In this document: one piece after another, positions 31,597-42,621 of the stretch
How the letters are laid out: each line of letters starts with the position of its first letter
Numbering within the stretch: the first letter of the stretch is position 1
Assembly: GCA_963678675.1 (NCBI GenBank)
Contig: OY783197.1
Span: 13,675,813 to 13,739,812, forward strand
DNA: 64,000 nucleotides
Source: Xiphydria camelus
Lineage: Eukaryota > Arthropoda > Insecta > Hymenoptera > Xiphydriidae
Reading direction: 5' to 3'
Program-made: the position numbers and the translations under genes
The notes under the pieces: generated by a model
What the model was told of the DNA's origin: nothing
The model's input: only the letters and a program-made list of their open reading frames with translations
Database searches by the model: none

Positions 31597-32582
31597 CACA
31601 GCTCTACAAAAAAAATCGAAAAAATGCTTCCTCTGACCAGCCCAGTATATCTTTGTTTTTGGGGTCGCGGAATCCGAATCCAGTGTCCATTTGTCCTCAT
31701 CACGTCACATTTTTTTAATCTCAAAAAACCATCAATAGATCATGATTTTCAAAAAGTTAATGGACTTAAACCAAATTCGCTATAGGGGTTTTTTTGGGTC
31801 GCTGATCATGAATCTCAAATCGGATTTCAAAAATTCAAGATGGCGGATCCAATATGGCGGACAAGATTTTTGAAAATCGACGGATTCATGCCGAATTTGG
31901 TATAAGGGTTTTTTTTGGGTCGCTGATCATGAATCTGAAGACAGATTAAACAAATTCAAGATGGCGGATCCAATATGGAGGACGAGATTTTCGAAAGTCG
32001 ACGAATTCATGCCAAATTTGGTATAGAGGGGTTTTTTCGATCGCTGATGATAAATATGAAGTTATATTTATAAAAATTCAAAATTTTCGAAAATTTTGAA
32101 CTTTTGTAAATATAACTTCATATTCGTCATCAACGATGGAAAAAACCCCCCTATACCAAATTTGGCATGAATCCGTCGATTTTCGAAAATCTCGTCCTCC
32201 ATATTGGATCCGCCATCTTGAATTTTTAAAATCTGACTTCAGATTCATGATCAACGACCCAAAAAACCCCCTTATACCAAATTCGGCATGAATCCGTGGA
32301 TTTTCAAAAATCTCGTCCGCCATATTGGATCCGCCATCTCGAATTTTTGAAATCCGATTTCAGATTCGTGATCAGCGACCCAATAAACCCCTTATAGCGA
32401 ATTTGGTTTAAGTCCATTAACTTTTTGAAAATCATGATCTATTGATGGTTTTTTGAGATTAAAAAAAATGTGACGTGATGGAGACAAACGAACACCGGAT
32501 TCGGATTCAGCGACCCAAAAAACATAAAGATATACTGGTCTGGTCAGAGGAAGCATTTTTTCGATTTTTTTGTGGAGCTGTG
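31597..32582. mobile_element. Foldback element, CACAGCTCTAC ends, TA flanks
   Basis: Palindrome with axis near 32090; ends CACAGCTCTACAAAAAAAAT and its complement, flanked by TA (31595-31596 and 32583-32584). The subterminal block CAGTATATCTTT, GAATCCGAATCC, CCATCACGTCAC matches the TIR of the 16836-25550 element. The inner part is a set of inverted ATGGCGGA modules (units of about 115 bp) also seen at 2380 and 49256. Probably a non-autonomous relative of the orphan-gene element; no gene. Confidence 0.8.
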
Positions 32583-32689
32583 TAATTGAGTGAAAATACC
32601 GTTGACCGATGGCGAAATATGCTCTAGATTAGCGTTCCCTTGATTACGATGATAATGATTGTTAGGGTCCGGTATATAGAAATCGGATT

Positions 32690-33160
32690 ACGCAGCTCTA
32701 CAAAAAAATAGTTTTTTTTTGGTGCCTAGGATTTTAGAACTGATTTTAGATATATTTGGGGCGCTAAATCTAAATATAAAATCAGTTTTTCCCTATCAGC
32801 TCTACTTTTTTAGATTTTAGATATACCCACGTATTTAATAATGTTCTTTTTATTCAACATGTAAGCGTGGGTGTTCAGTTGCCAGAAAGGCAATTCCGAA
32901 GCCAGTGGATTTTTCTGGAACTTAATAACTCATATTATTAATGGTTAAACAGACCATAGGGCAATAACATGTTAGATTGGAAGAGGTATTTTCCTACCCG
33001 TTTCTGCACATCTTGCAATATAAGACAACCCGTCCATTAAGTAAAAAATAGCTTCCTTTCAGTCTAACATTTTCTTGCCCTATGGTTAGTCTGACCATAA
33101 AATAAATTAGTTCCAGGAAAACTCAGCGGTATGACCATTGCCTTTCCGATACCTGAAGTG
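32690..33160. repeat. Short inverted repeats before orphan-gene copy
   Basis: 32693-32815 contains CAGCTCTACAAAAAAATAG and CAGCTCTACTTTTTTAG with an internal inverted AAATATAAAATCAG word. 32880-33155 is a second inverted repeat (GGTTAAACAGACCATAGGGC against GCCCTATGGTTAGTCTGACC), axis about 33010. No gene seen. Confidence 0.6.
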
Positions 33161-33332
33161 ACCTTTAACGCTTGAACCAGAGTTGAAGTTAGTTTGCAAG
33201 TTGACGCTGTAGAGGGTAGGTCGAAGTTGACCTCATGTGATATTTGTGTTCGCGAACGAGATTCTATAAAGTTAATTTAAAGCGTATTTTGTGTTCTAGA
33301 TTGTTGTGTTTGTGTTTTTGAATAGACATAAA

Positions 33333-34823
33333 ATGAGTTCCAGTGCTGGCTCGAGTAGAAGAAGTTGTGTAAATCACCCTGATATGTTTTGTTATATATG
33401 TGGAGAATTTACTCTAAAAGAAAACAAAAAAAAACTGTTAGTGACTTTGTAAAGATAGCTTATCTTGAATATATACTTTGATGTTAACCTTGGTGATCAG
33501 GATAAAATCTGGGCACCGCATGTGGTCTGTAAAACTTGTACGGAACATTTAGGACAGTGGACTAACACGAAATGAAAATGTTTAAAATTCGGCATACCCA
33601 TGGTTTGGAGGGAACCCAAGAATCACTTCGATGACTGTTACTTTTGCCTAGTAAATATTAATGGAATCAATCGAAACGATCGTAGCAAGTGGAATTATCC
33701 TGATTTAGTTTCTGCAAGACGCCCGGTCTCTCACTCAGATGAAGTACCGATCCCAATATTTCATCAGCTACCAGAGCTCAGTCAGAACTACGGTTCGTCC
33801 TCTGATAACCCTTCCAATTGTAATAAAGATGACAGTGATTATGGCGGCATGGCATCAATGCCCCAACGTTTTAACCAGAGAATGAGTTGAACGACCTCAG
33901 CAGAGATCTCAACCTATCAAAAGAAGCTTCTGAAGTACTGGCATCCAGGTTGAAGGACAAGAATTTACTGGAACAGGGAACCAAGATTACTTTTTACTGT
34001 ACGAGAGAAAAGGATCTACTACCTTTCTTTTCTCAAGAAGACAATCTTGTATATTGTCACGACATTAAAAGACTCCTGGAAAAAATAGGCCTTCCTGACT
34101 ATTCTCCAAATGAATAGCGCCTATTTATTGACAGCTCAAAGCGAAGTTTAAAATGTGTCCTTCTACACAATGGAAATAAATATGGTTCAATACCAATTGG
34201 TCACTCAACAAAAATGAAAGAAGCATACAATACCATAGCTTTCGTCTTGGCGAAGATAAAGTATAATGAGTATCAATGGGTCATTGGTGTGCACTTAAAA
34301 ATGGTGAACTTTCTTCTCGGACAGCAAAATGGCTTTACCAAATATCCATGCTTCCTGTGCCTCTGGGATAGCAGAGACAAAACACACGATTGGATTAGAA
34401 AAGAGTGGCCTAAGAAAGAGAACCTAGATGTTGGGGAAAATAATGTCATTAACGATCCCTTAGTTGAACGAGAAAAAAGCATCTTCCCTCCACTCCATAT
34501 TAAGCTCGGCCTAATGAAACAGTTTGTAAAGGTTCTTGGTAAGACTTGATCATGCTTTGCATCATATAGGGAGAAAAATGTCCCAGTTGAGTTCAGAAAA
34601 ACTTAAAGCAGGAATATTTGACGGCCCACAAATAAGGCAACTTATTAAGGACCCTGCCTTCGTAAACTCAATGAAAGAGGCCGAGCGGAAAGCTTGGACC
34701 TCATTTGTTGCAGTGTACTATGGTTCCTGGGACCTGTTTGCTTGGCCAAAATTAACAAAAACGTGTGATGATATATTTAGCCATGTAAACTATTTCCTGT
34801 ACTTAGAGAATATAAATTCTTAA
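33333..34823 (+). pseudogene. Second GERFHQD-family copy, decayed and truncated
   Basis: Starts MSSSAGSSRRSCVNHPDMFC then YICGEFTLK. Following blocks match 22625-24774: DKIWAPHVVCKTC, GIPMVWREPKNHFDDCYFC, LVSARRPVSHSDEVPIP, VLASRLKDKNLLEQGTKITF, EWRLFIDSSKRSLKCVLLH, LLGQQNGFTKYPCFLCLWDS, FPPLHIKLGLMKQFVKVL and IFDGPQIRQLIKDPAFV. Stops or frameshifts lie near 33449, 33574, 33888, 34117 and 34546. The C-terminal GERFHQD region is missing after WTSFVAV and replaced by unrelated sequence. The clear Met and better-preserved N-terminal Cys pairs (C-x2-C, C-x2-C, C-x2-C) make this the better guide to the family's N terminus. No TIR pair could be assigned to it. Confidence 0.8.
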
Positions 34824-34829
34824 GGCTAT

Positions 34830-35200
34830 ATTTATTGGGATAATCACTAAAAATATATAATTCGCAAATATATATATATATATTTATTTTTAACAAAAGT
34901 TCTATGTATTATTTTCTAATTCTAATTCGTCTAATTGCTCATTAGGCAGTATTTCTTTTACATCTTCTTTTCGTTCTTCTCTCTCTCTTGCTCGGACTTT
35001 AGAAAATCAGAATGTGAGTGTATCAACATATGAAGCACTTCGGAAGGAACATTTAATTTCCGCTGTCGATTTATACGTTTTTGTAAATCAGAGTATTTAC
35101 ATAACAAAAATAAATTACACTTATAAAGCTAACCTCTCAAGTCTGTAAGTCTTTTTTTACATTTAAAATCACACTATTCACATGAAAATAAATTATACTT
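34830..35200. other. Unassigned AT-rich sequence
   Basis: Contains an (AT)n tract at about 34867-34885; no gene, RNA or TIR seen. Confidence 0.3.
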
Positions 35201-35201
35201 A

Positions 35202-36374
35202 CCGTAAGGTGACCTAACTTTGACCGGGGATGTAACATTGACCACAGTTACAGAAAATGATACCAACCAAATTTATGAAGTAGTGATAATAGCAACCGTC
35301 GCGATTTTCATGCGGTAAGTAGGGCAGTGCATCATAGATGGTTCTGTAAGGAACTTCAGTACGTACGTTAAGGTACAATGCCAGTAGAAACTTTTACCGC
35401 TCTGCAAAAAAAGTGCCGTGAATTTAAAGCTTGTAAACTTCCTATCGGTGCTCAAAAACTACCTCATTTTAAGCAACAATATTACGCAGGTAAGTGACTT
35501 ATATTATTGTGATGTGATATTGTATTAACTTTAAACCAAATCTGTGTGCCGTGTATTTTTAAATATTTTTAAAAAAATGTGAATATAACATAAAATCTCA
35601 ACTTGTGCCGATAACTTTGACCGGCGGATGACCATGTAGTATATATAGTGTCCTTAAAAACTATAAATAACCAACCAAAATATTATGTCGGCCAAATAAT
35701 TTCCATGGGACACGAATCCGAATAAAATTCATGCGAAATAAAAAATAAAAATTTATTTGGCCTATAGCAGATGATATAACAGTAGAGTCTAAAGACGCTA
35801 TTATTTTTAAATTGAATAAATCCCTTGATACTAAACGCGGGTTATTATTTAAAGATATTGACAACTTAGAACTAAAAATAGAATGATTATTTTCCCTTTA
35901 TTGTTCATTTCTTTAAAGTTTTTGTTTGTTTGTTTATTGTATGTCTATTGTGTTCTTACTAAGACTTCACTGTTTTGGTAGGTACCTACCCCTAAGATTT
36001 ATAAGAATAAAATGGTTTATTTTTAATTTTTTGTCTAATGTTTTGCTTTAAAATAAGCGAAAACTGTTTTACTACCTACCTAATATTTTTTAAAAGCGAA
36101 TCTGATGGTCAATGTTATAGAACAGAGGCTTTAACATTAATGTAACGTCTATTTTAAGGGGTCGATCAAAGTTATGTCCATCGTTCCTAACTTTGACCAC
36201 TAGGGTTTTTTTTAAATGGCTTAATACAATTTGCAAATAAAAAACCTAATGGTGAAATTTAAAGGGTTATATTGAGCCCCCAAGTGGGACACTAAACGAA
36301 CAAATAAGCTAAAGCCCAAGCAAAGATATTCATATTTGATGTTTAATTTCGGTCAAAGTTATGTCACTTTACGG
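35202..36374. mobile_element. 1.17-kb TIR element, CCGTAAGGTGACCTAACTTT ends
   Basis: Ends CCGTAAGGTGACCTAACTTT (35202) and the inverse of CCGTAAAGTGACATAACTTT (36374), with further AACTTTGACC words at 35213, 35609, 36189 and 36355. Flanks CTTA and CTTG suggest, but do not prove, a 4-bp duplication. It holds two possible exons of an unknown gene on plus: 35379-35490 (MPVETFTALQKKCREFKACK, ending GCAG|GTAAGT) and about 35758-35883 (WPIADDITVESKDAI... to a stop). Confidence 0.65.
35379..35883 (+). pseudogene. Unknown two-exon gene remnant in TIR element
   Basis: Exon A reads MPVETFTALQKKCREFKACK, LPIGAQKLPHFKQQYYAG and ends at a strong donor (GCAG|GTAAGT, 35491). Exon B, about 35758-35883, reads WPIADDITVESKDAIIFKLN, KSLDTKRGLLFKDIDNLELK then IE and stop. 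I do not recognise the family. Exon B resembles the short C-terminal tails of some multi-copy insect repeat proteins (a D-[IL] ... I-x-K-L pattern), which is a weak impression. It is probably a deletion derivative that kept the two ends of a longer gene. Confidence 0.4.
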
Positions 36375-36789
36375 CTTGAAGTTAATTGCACAAATTAATA
36401 ACTCTTCTCCATACGAATAAATAAATTGTCGATATTTCAAATAAAATAGTAAAAATATGTAGCGTCAATCTTTAGCCGTTACGAAAACTGAGGAGTAGAC
36501 ACACACAAACAATGTTACGAGAATTCAGTAGTGTCACTGCTGTGTCATTTCTACCTCTCCCCTACCGTCTCACCACCTGACCATTACAATTAAGGGCCAT
36601 CACACACAACATTTCGTAAGGCCGTAAGGCGTAAGCATAAGCAGACTAATCAGGATCAAGTATTCCCTTGTCCGTAACCCCGCCACTTTCATCCGTAAAA
36701 CGTAAAACGTAAGGTCGAAAACTTTCGCTCGGTTGAAATTTTTACGGTGTACGTCTTACGGACAACCAATCACAAAGTTTCCTGGTTTA

Positions 36790-37290
36790 TTTGATGTCAC
36801 AGGCCCACAAAAATAATTTTTTTTCTGTATTTTGAACCAGACCAGATGATTCTTATAGATTGATCTGCGCTAAAAATGAATCTAGCTTTCAAATTTGAGT
36901 ACCAGGGCAGGATTTCGAGATACTTGTTAAATGTATGAAAACGTACGATTATGGCCATATTCACAGCTCCATTACAATGAAAAAAAGTAAAGATTTTTTC
37001 TTAATAGGGAGGGGTTCGGACTAAAAATATTTTATGTTATTTCTCTATGGAAACTATTATGCATGTGTAAGTAACCATGTACGTAAAAGAATTTAAAAAA
37101 AAAAATAAAATTTACTACTTCAAATTGCACATTGTAACTCCGGCGATAACGTTAGGGACGAGAACGTTTTCTTATTGGTTTGACGTCACTTGAAAGACAC
37201 AAGCTCCGCCGCCTCCCGGGGAGCAGTGCAGGCATATAGCGCGAACGTCATTTAACTATCTGGCTCTCTTGGATCGGCAAATGTTTCAGG
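36790..37290. other. Unassigned sequence
   Basis: No recognised gene. Resembles dispersed repeat sequence in composition, but no second copy is obvious in this window. Confidence 0.3.
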
Positions 37291-37291
37291 G

Positions 37292-37486
37292 GTGAATCAG
37301 CGATGGTCAGAAGGGAAAAGGGCTAAGCTTCTATTTGAGGAAAGGCTTATTGTTGAGACAGATGAAGTTGATAAAAACAATAAGATTGACGTAAATTCCT
37401 CAAAAGATTCTGAAGTAAACAAACTTCGAAGAAGTGCACGTATTAAAGATTTTCGTAACGTATCATATGAAGAAGATTACTGTTGA
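37292..37486 (+). CDS. Short hypothetical ORF, 64 aa
   Basis: Reads MNQRWSEGKRAKLLFEERLI, VETDEVDKNNKIDVNSSKDS, then EVNKLRRSARIKDFRNVSYE and EDYC stop. Highly charged with a LRRSARIKDF element of the kind found in linkers of mobile-element proteins. No domain is recognisable. It lies just inside the left copy of the inverted repeat pair at 36596-43614. It may be an exon of an element gene, a relic or chance. Confidence 0.3.
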   Translation: MNQRWSEGKRAKLLFEERLIVETDEVDKNNKIDVNSSKDSEVNKLRRSARIKDFRNVSYEEDYC

Positions 37487-37821
37487 ATATTAATTTTTTA
37501 TAAATTTGATCACGATACTATCAATTTTTATGTAATCTTATTAGAATATAAGAGTACCGTAATTTGTATCTACAAACTATGTATGTATCAGCATAGATTT
37601 AAGATTGAATGATAACGATTACTTGGTCTGATTGAGGTCTTCTTTTGGGGTTTTTCCTTAATCCGTAGCAACAAATGTTGGACCATTTTTATGTTCCCCA
37701 AAAGCAAATTATGTAATAGATAAGAAAACTTCTACATTAATTTAATCGATTACTTCTTGAGTGAGAGTATTGAAATAAGCAAAAACTGCTCGATGTTAGA
37801 TATTTATAATCGTAAGTTTAA

Positions 37822-38112
37822 CCCTTTCGCTCATGGTGACCACAAATGTAGACACGTGGATTAATGATATAAATTAGAATTTTTTGACCGTTTGTTCACA
37901 AGAAGTACATTCGTGGACATTGTAACGAACGTATAAGGAACATATCGCCATACAAATTAAAAATTAAATTTATAAATAAACTAAAAAAATTAAATTTATG
38001 CAAAGAAAAATTTTTTTTTATTAAAAAAAAATAAAAATTTAAAGCATCGAAGAGCTGGAATATACATTATCAATTGTATGGCTGTAAAAATAAAAATTCG
38101 TGAGTGAAAGGG
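37822..38112. mobile_element. 291-bp piggyBac-type MITE, TSD TTAA
   Basis: Ends CCCTTTCGCTCATGG and TGAGTGAAAGGG, exactly flanked by TTAA (37818-37821 and 38113-38116). CCCTTT ends plus TTAA duplication are diagnostic for piggyBac-type elements. No gene inside. Confidence 0.85.
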
Positions 38113-38147
38113 TTAAGAATATGATTTATTATCGCAAAGGAAAGGTA

Positions 38148-38148
<1 letters not shown>

Positions 38149-38174
<26 letters not shown>
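38149..38174. repeat. (GA)n microsatellite
   Basis: Uninterrupted GA run of about 13 repeats. A shorter GA run lies at about 43795-43807. Confidence 0.9.
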
Positions 38175-38178
<4 letters not shown>

Positions 38179-38199
38179 AGATTTATAACTCTACCCTTG

Positions 38200-39235
38200 C
38201 TAAAAAGTTTCCAATACTTCACAACCGGAAAAAACCCGGCGGGCCTAGCGGCCCAGATGAGCATGTAGTGTGTAGCTTGATACAGAGTGATTTCTGGTCA
38301 CTCTGTCCCTTCTAAAGGGGCTTTGCAGCATCTACTAAATAAAAAAATAGTTCCGAGACAGCAACAACGAAGTGTATGTGATTTTTGGACGTGTGGACGT
38401 TAAAACCCGCGCTGAAGCCACTACTATTTAATACGTACTGCTGGCTGTTGCGTTTTCTACGGTAAATCTACTCGTTGCGAGTATAGTTTGGACGTTGTGG
38501 CAGGGGTGTCTGGCAACTGACGTCACGCAACGTAGCCTCGTGTCGAGGTCCCGTTTTCTAGTCTCGCGTCAATTCATGATTTTTAAATATTTATAGCACG
38601 ATTAACTCTTAATATTTTGCGCTACAACTTCGGTTAACGTTTTTGTGACCCAAACTCTATCGATTTTCATTTAAAAAAAATTACCGAACCTCCCTATTGC
38701 ACTTGAAGCATTTGAAAGTGTTGTTCTTGAACTTTATAATACATTACTTGATTGTTCCTAAACGATTTCATTAAGCTAAATTTCAATACTACAAGTCTAT
38801 CTTTCAGGTTCACCGCGCCACGCGTGCGTACCTACATTTAGACGCTCTGCACAGTGGGGTATTTGACTCGAAAACCTGACCAAAAATATCTTCGGACTTT
38901 AACAATGTCAAATCGATGTTGTATGTTAATATTTGATGTTTAATGGCTATTTTAAGGTTATTTACGTTAAAGGAACCATAAAGGAGCGGTATCTAGGAGT
39001 CGCAACTCTTAAAACTTAAGATGGATTACCATGTTATTTTTTTCTGGTTGCAATTTTATTACTAGCTAGATTCTAAATGTGTTTTTCACTAACAATTGTA
39101 GCATACCTAACATGATTGGGATTTATTTTTAGTAAAAAAAAATCGATCAGCCAACTGCTTACTTAATTATTTTTAGGGAAGTCATTTGCAACTGTTGCTG
39201 GTGAAATAATACAAGCAGTACATTTATTTAAAAAA
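38200..39235. other. Unassigned sequence
   Basis: Nothing identified; 38340-38580 is somewhat CpG-rich. No RNA gene or TIR seen. Confidence 0.3.
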
Positions 39236-39877
39236 ATATATCATTCAAAATATGATTCGTCCTCGTCATCATATTCATCTTCAGTTTCATCTGAACTTGT
39301 TGAAATACCCACATCCGGTAGCAAAAACTCCAATGGTTCAGCAGAAAGTGGCTTCCTATTTCTGTTAATTTTATTTCTGTTACGACTTATAAAAACATCG
39401 AAGCTTAAGAAGAGCCGATTCATGACATCATCGTTGCACTTTTTCCTTGAGAATTTCCGGGAAAAATTTTGCCTGTATAGATGGAAATGCTTATTTCGAG
39501 CTTCTGCCGCTTCTTCTGATAACTGCTCGATTGGAAGTAGTGCGTGATCTATTATTAAAGCACAATGCGCCAAAATGTTGTGAAGGGATCATTGGGTACC
39601 AGCTATACAGTTGAACATATACACTGTGTAAAGAAATTATAGGTCTACTTCATTTCTGGCCATAACTCACCTATCCGTGGATGGATCGAGCCGCAATTTA
39701 TGGTAAGCATAGTCTTTGGTCATAGTAACAACCCCGTAAAATTTCATATTTTTACGTTTATTTTAAGGAACACGGTGAAAAGTTTTCCCCTTTTCGTCCA
39801 TTACAAACCGTAAATAAATGATAGGTCCACTTAGCAAAATCAATTTATAATAACGTTAAGTATTTGTAATTAAACAT

Positions 39878-40386
39878 TTAATATTTCAGAGGTTTTCCTT
39901 TGCTCTTAATCAATAAATTCATATGTTTCCGTATTGAGTTTACGAGACTCTTCAGCTGCGCTACCGTAATTTTGTTCCATGCTTCACTTATTGCCGGTTT
40001 GAGCTCTTTTACGGTATTGAACTGTCGACAATCGGCATAAATATCACGAACTAATTGGCCCAAAGGTTCTCGATTGGATTCAAGTCTGGCGACCCCGATG
40101 GCCAACACAAAACTTCAATTTTTTTTGCTGCAAGCCAGTTTTTCGTGCTAACAGGGGCGTGTACGGATGCATTGTAGTGCCTAAATGTTAATTTAGCGGT
40201 ACGGAATTGGCGAAAATATGGCAGTAAATGCTCCGAGAGAACATTTTGGTATGCCACTGAATCGATCCTCCCTTTTACAAAAGCCAAAGTCGTTTTTCCA
40301 AAGGCCGAAACTCTGCCCAAATCATAACTGAGCCGCCGCCAAAAAATTCCACTTTGAAAAAACGCGTGGCTAAGTGCGGAGATCAT
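39878..40386 (-). pseudogene. Tc-type transposase, left inverted copy
   Basis: DD34E-type transposase 3' half. Frames give KGRIDSVAYQNVLSEHLLPY, AKLTFRHYNASVHAPVSTKN with WLAAKKIEVL, then SPDLNPIENLW and VRDIYADCRQFNTVKELK. The canonical QQDNAS holding the second catalytic Asp reads RHYNAS, so that Asp is lost. A frameshift between SPDLNPIENLW and GQLVRDIY separates the two open frames. The N-terminal DNA-binding part is absent. Confidence 0.8.
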
Positions 40387-40539
40387 GCCAATATTGAGCT
40401 AAACCGTCAAGGCCGTCTAGATTGAACTTCTTTTCGTCCGACCAAACAATCTGAAATTAAAAAAAATATGATACAACTATTTAAATGACATGCAATAACA
40501 TACCTGATCCCATTCGTGAGTCCAGGTCTGATGATGGCT

Positions 40540-40918
40540 TTTGTAAATGGGAGGATCGATTCAGTGGCATAGCAAAATGTTCTCTCGGAGCATTTACTAC
40601 CATATTTTCGCCAATTCCGTGCCGCTAAATTAACATTTAGGCAGGGCAATGCATCCGTACACGCCTCTGTTAGCACGAAAAACTGGCTTGCAGCAAAGAA
40701 AATTGAAGTTTTGCGTTGGCCATCGAGGTCGCCAGACTTGAATCTAATCAAGAACCTCTGGGGCCAATTAATTCGTGATATTTATGAGGATTGTCGACAG
40801 TTGAATACCGTAAACGAGCTCAAACCGGAAATAAGTATAGCATGGAACAAAATTACGGTAGCGCAGCTAAAGAGTCTCGTAAACTCAATGTCGAAGCGTA
40901 TGAATTTATTAAATGTTT
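40540..40918 (+). pseudogene. Tc-type transposase, right inverted copy
   Basis: Mirror copy of the left arm: NVLSEHLLPYFRQFRAAKLT, RQGNASVHASVSTKNWLAAK, SPDLNLIKNLWGQLIRDIYE, ending MNLLNV. The catalytic Asp position is Gly here and the third acidic residue region reads NLIKNLW where NPIENLW is usual, so both key acidic residues are gone. The two arms were therefore damaged independently after duplication. Confidence 0.8.
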
Positions 40919-42621
40919 AATTACAAATACTTAACGTTATTATAAATTGATTTTGCTAAGTGGACCTATCATTTATTTACGGTTTGTAATGGACGAAAAA
41001 AGGAAAACTTTTCACCGTGTTCCTAAAAATAAACGTACAAACATGAAATTTTACGGGATTGTTACTATGATCAAAGACTATGTTACCATAAATTGCGGCT
41101 CGACCCGTCCAGGGGTAGATTAGTTATGGCCAAAAATGTTAGTGGACCTATCATTTTTTTATACATTGTAGTTTTGCTGTGACTTTCAGAAATTCGGAAA
41201 ATTTTGCGGTGTCAGTTTTGAAGCCACTTGCTAACACTTCCAAAATAACTTACAGCTTCTTGATAAAATCAATATCAATGCCTGTAATGCGTGCGGCTTT
41301 CTCAGGGTCCGAAAAAATCTTCGGGATGTATTACCATCATTAGTATTTCCAAACCCTGCTGTGGGTACGTCCACAAGCAATCCTACTTCGTTCTGAAATG
41401 TCTCTTGAATTTTTAATTTTTTTTCATTGATTACTTTTTCTATCATTTTCGTTTGTTCGCCATTTTTTCAATGGAAGTTTGTATTACAGATGCAAGATCG
41501 ACTCAAAAAATTGTATTCTAGTGTGCAATATTGATAAACCGAGTTTGCGAGTTTGGATCTATTGCACTCACATCGACCGAGTTTAAAGAGTTAAACTCTT
41601 TAGAGGTTTGTTTGCATATATAGCATCGCACTGTAATTGAAGTATTCGTGGCAGCATTACACACTTTGCCATCCACCATAGTGGACACTAAAGTATGCTT
41701 CACTTTTAGGAATCTGTTGTTTGCTTCCACTTCAGTTTTCACTAAATTCTGTGCCTGGTTTTCTATATAATTTATTTGGATTTGGATATTTGAGTCACGT
41801 CATTATTTTCATGGACAAACTAAATCCTTATTGGACGGCAGAAACATGGAGATGAAGAAACCGGATTCTGCCACCATACCTTCTGTGTTCCGTTTACATT
41901 ACTTATAAGCCTCAATGTTACCAATGAGCTGATAAAAACATGGGCATTAATAATGTTGAACATAGCTTCTCTTGACATGCGTAGTGATAAATCTACAGTA
42001 CAACCTGTGAACAAACAAAAACCTAGTGTTCATATCAAAAGAGTTCGAAAACACATGGCGATTTTTCCTTATTACTTGGTTTTATCAATGGATTATTTAA
42101 AAAAGGGGCGGAAAGTGGCCGAAGATTTTTTTTATATTATAAGGTGAATGTACATAGATTGCGTCAACGTATACAGTTTAGCTTAACTCTGTTTAACTCA
42201 TACTTAAAATCACATCGTAAACTAAAATATTAGTCAAAAATTGTCCAAAAAATACTCTTCACTTTAGAAGAAAAAAATTTAAGTGAGAATAAACAAAATT
42301 CCTTTATGTGATATATTCAAAATAAGCTACATATCTTCATTAGTAAGAATCCATGGGTGTTTTTTTAGTTTGCACTAAACACAACAGTTTAGTAATGCAC
42401 AGAACACGATTTAGAAATTGTAAACGCTGAGAATGCAACGAGCGACTAGCACAACGGATGAATTCCGACTGAAGTGAAAGGCGCGTTTGTGGTATTAGCG
42501 GCATAATTCTTCCTTCAATATGTGGAGGGGGGTGTCCCATTATCGTAGAGTAACAAAAGTAATGTTTATCATGAATTTTGTGATTTGGACTTATGACCAC
42601 TATTTAGAGTTAAATACCCCC

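Larger units (their letters stand above)
39622..41168. mobile_element. Foldback Tc element, inverted transposase halves, TSD TA
   Basis: TA flanks both ends (39620-39621 and 41169-41170). Ends are CACTGTGTAAAGAAATTATA and the inverse of CAATGTATAAAAAAATGATA; the element is a palindrome with axis near 40399. Each arm carries the 3' half of a Tc3/Tc1-like transposase reading outward: minus 40386-39878 and plus 40540-40918. Both have STKNWLAAKKIEVL, SPDLN and ITVAQLKSLVNS. Confidence 0.88.
39241..42015 (-). pseudogene. Orphan TNDGNTSRRFF-family gene, split and decayed
   Basis: A multi-copy insect orphan family I recognise but cannot assign a function. Blocks in order on minus: VWWQNPVSSSPCFCRPIRI (about 41900-41823), KTEVEANNRFLKVKHTLVST, MVDGKVCNAATNTSITVRCY, ICKQTSKEFNSL (41738-41580), LKIQETFQNEVGLLVDVPTA, GFGNTNDGNTSRRFF (41415-41300), LASGFKTDTAKFSEFLKVTA (near 41210), then after the inserted element YVQLYSWYP and HALLPIEQLSEEAAEARNKH, then FSRKFSRKKCNDDVMNRLF, with the end at 39241. 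The Tc element at 39622-41168 splits AKL from YVQLYSWY; removing it with one TA restores the frame. Frameshifts lie near 41300, 39590 and 41520. The C terminus is Asp/Glu-rich. One Cys pair (C-x2-C) may bind metal. Confidence 0.7.
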
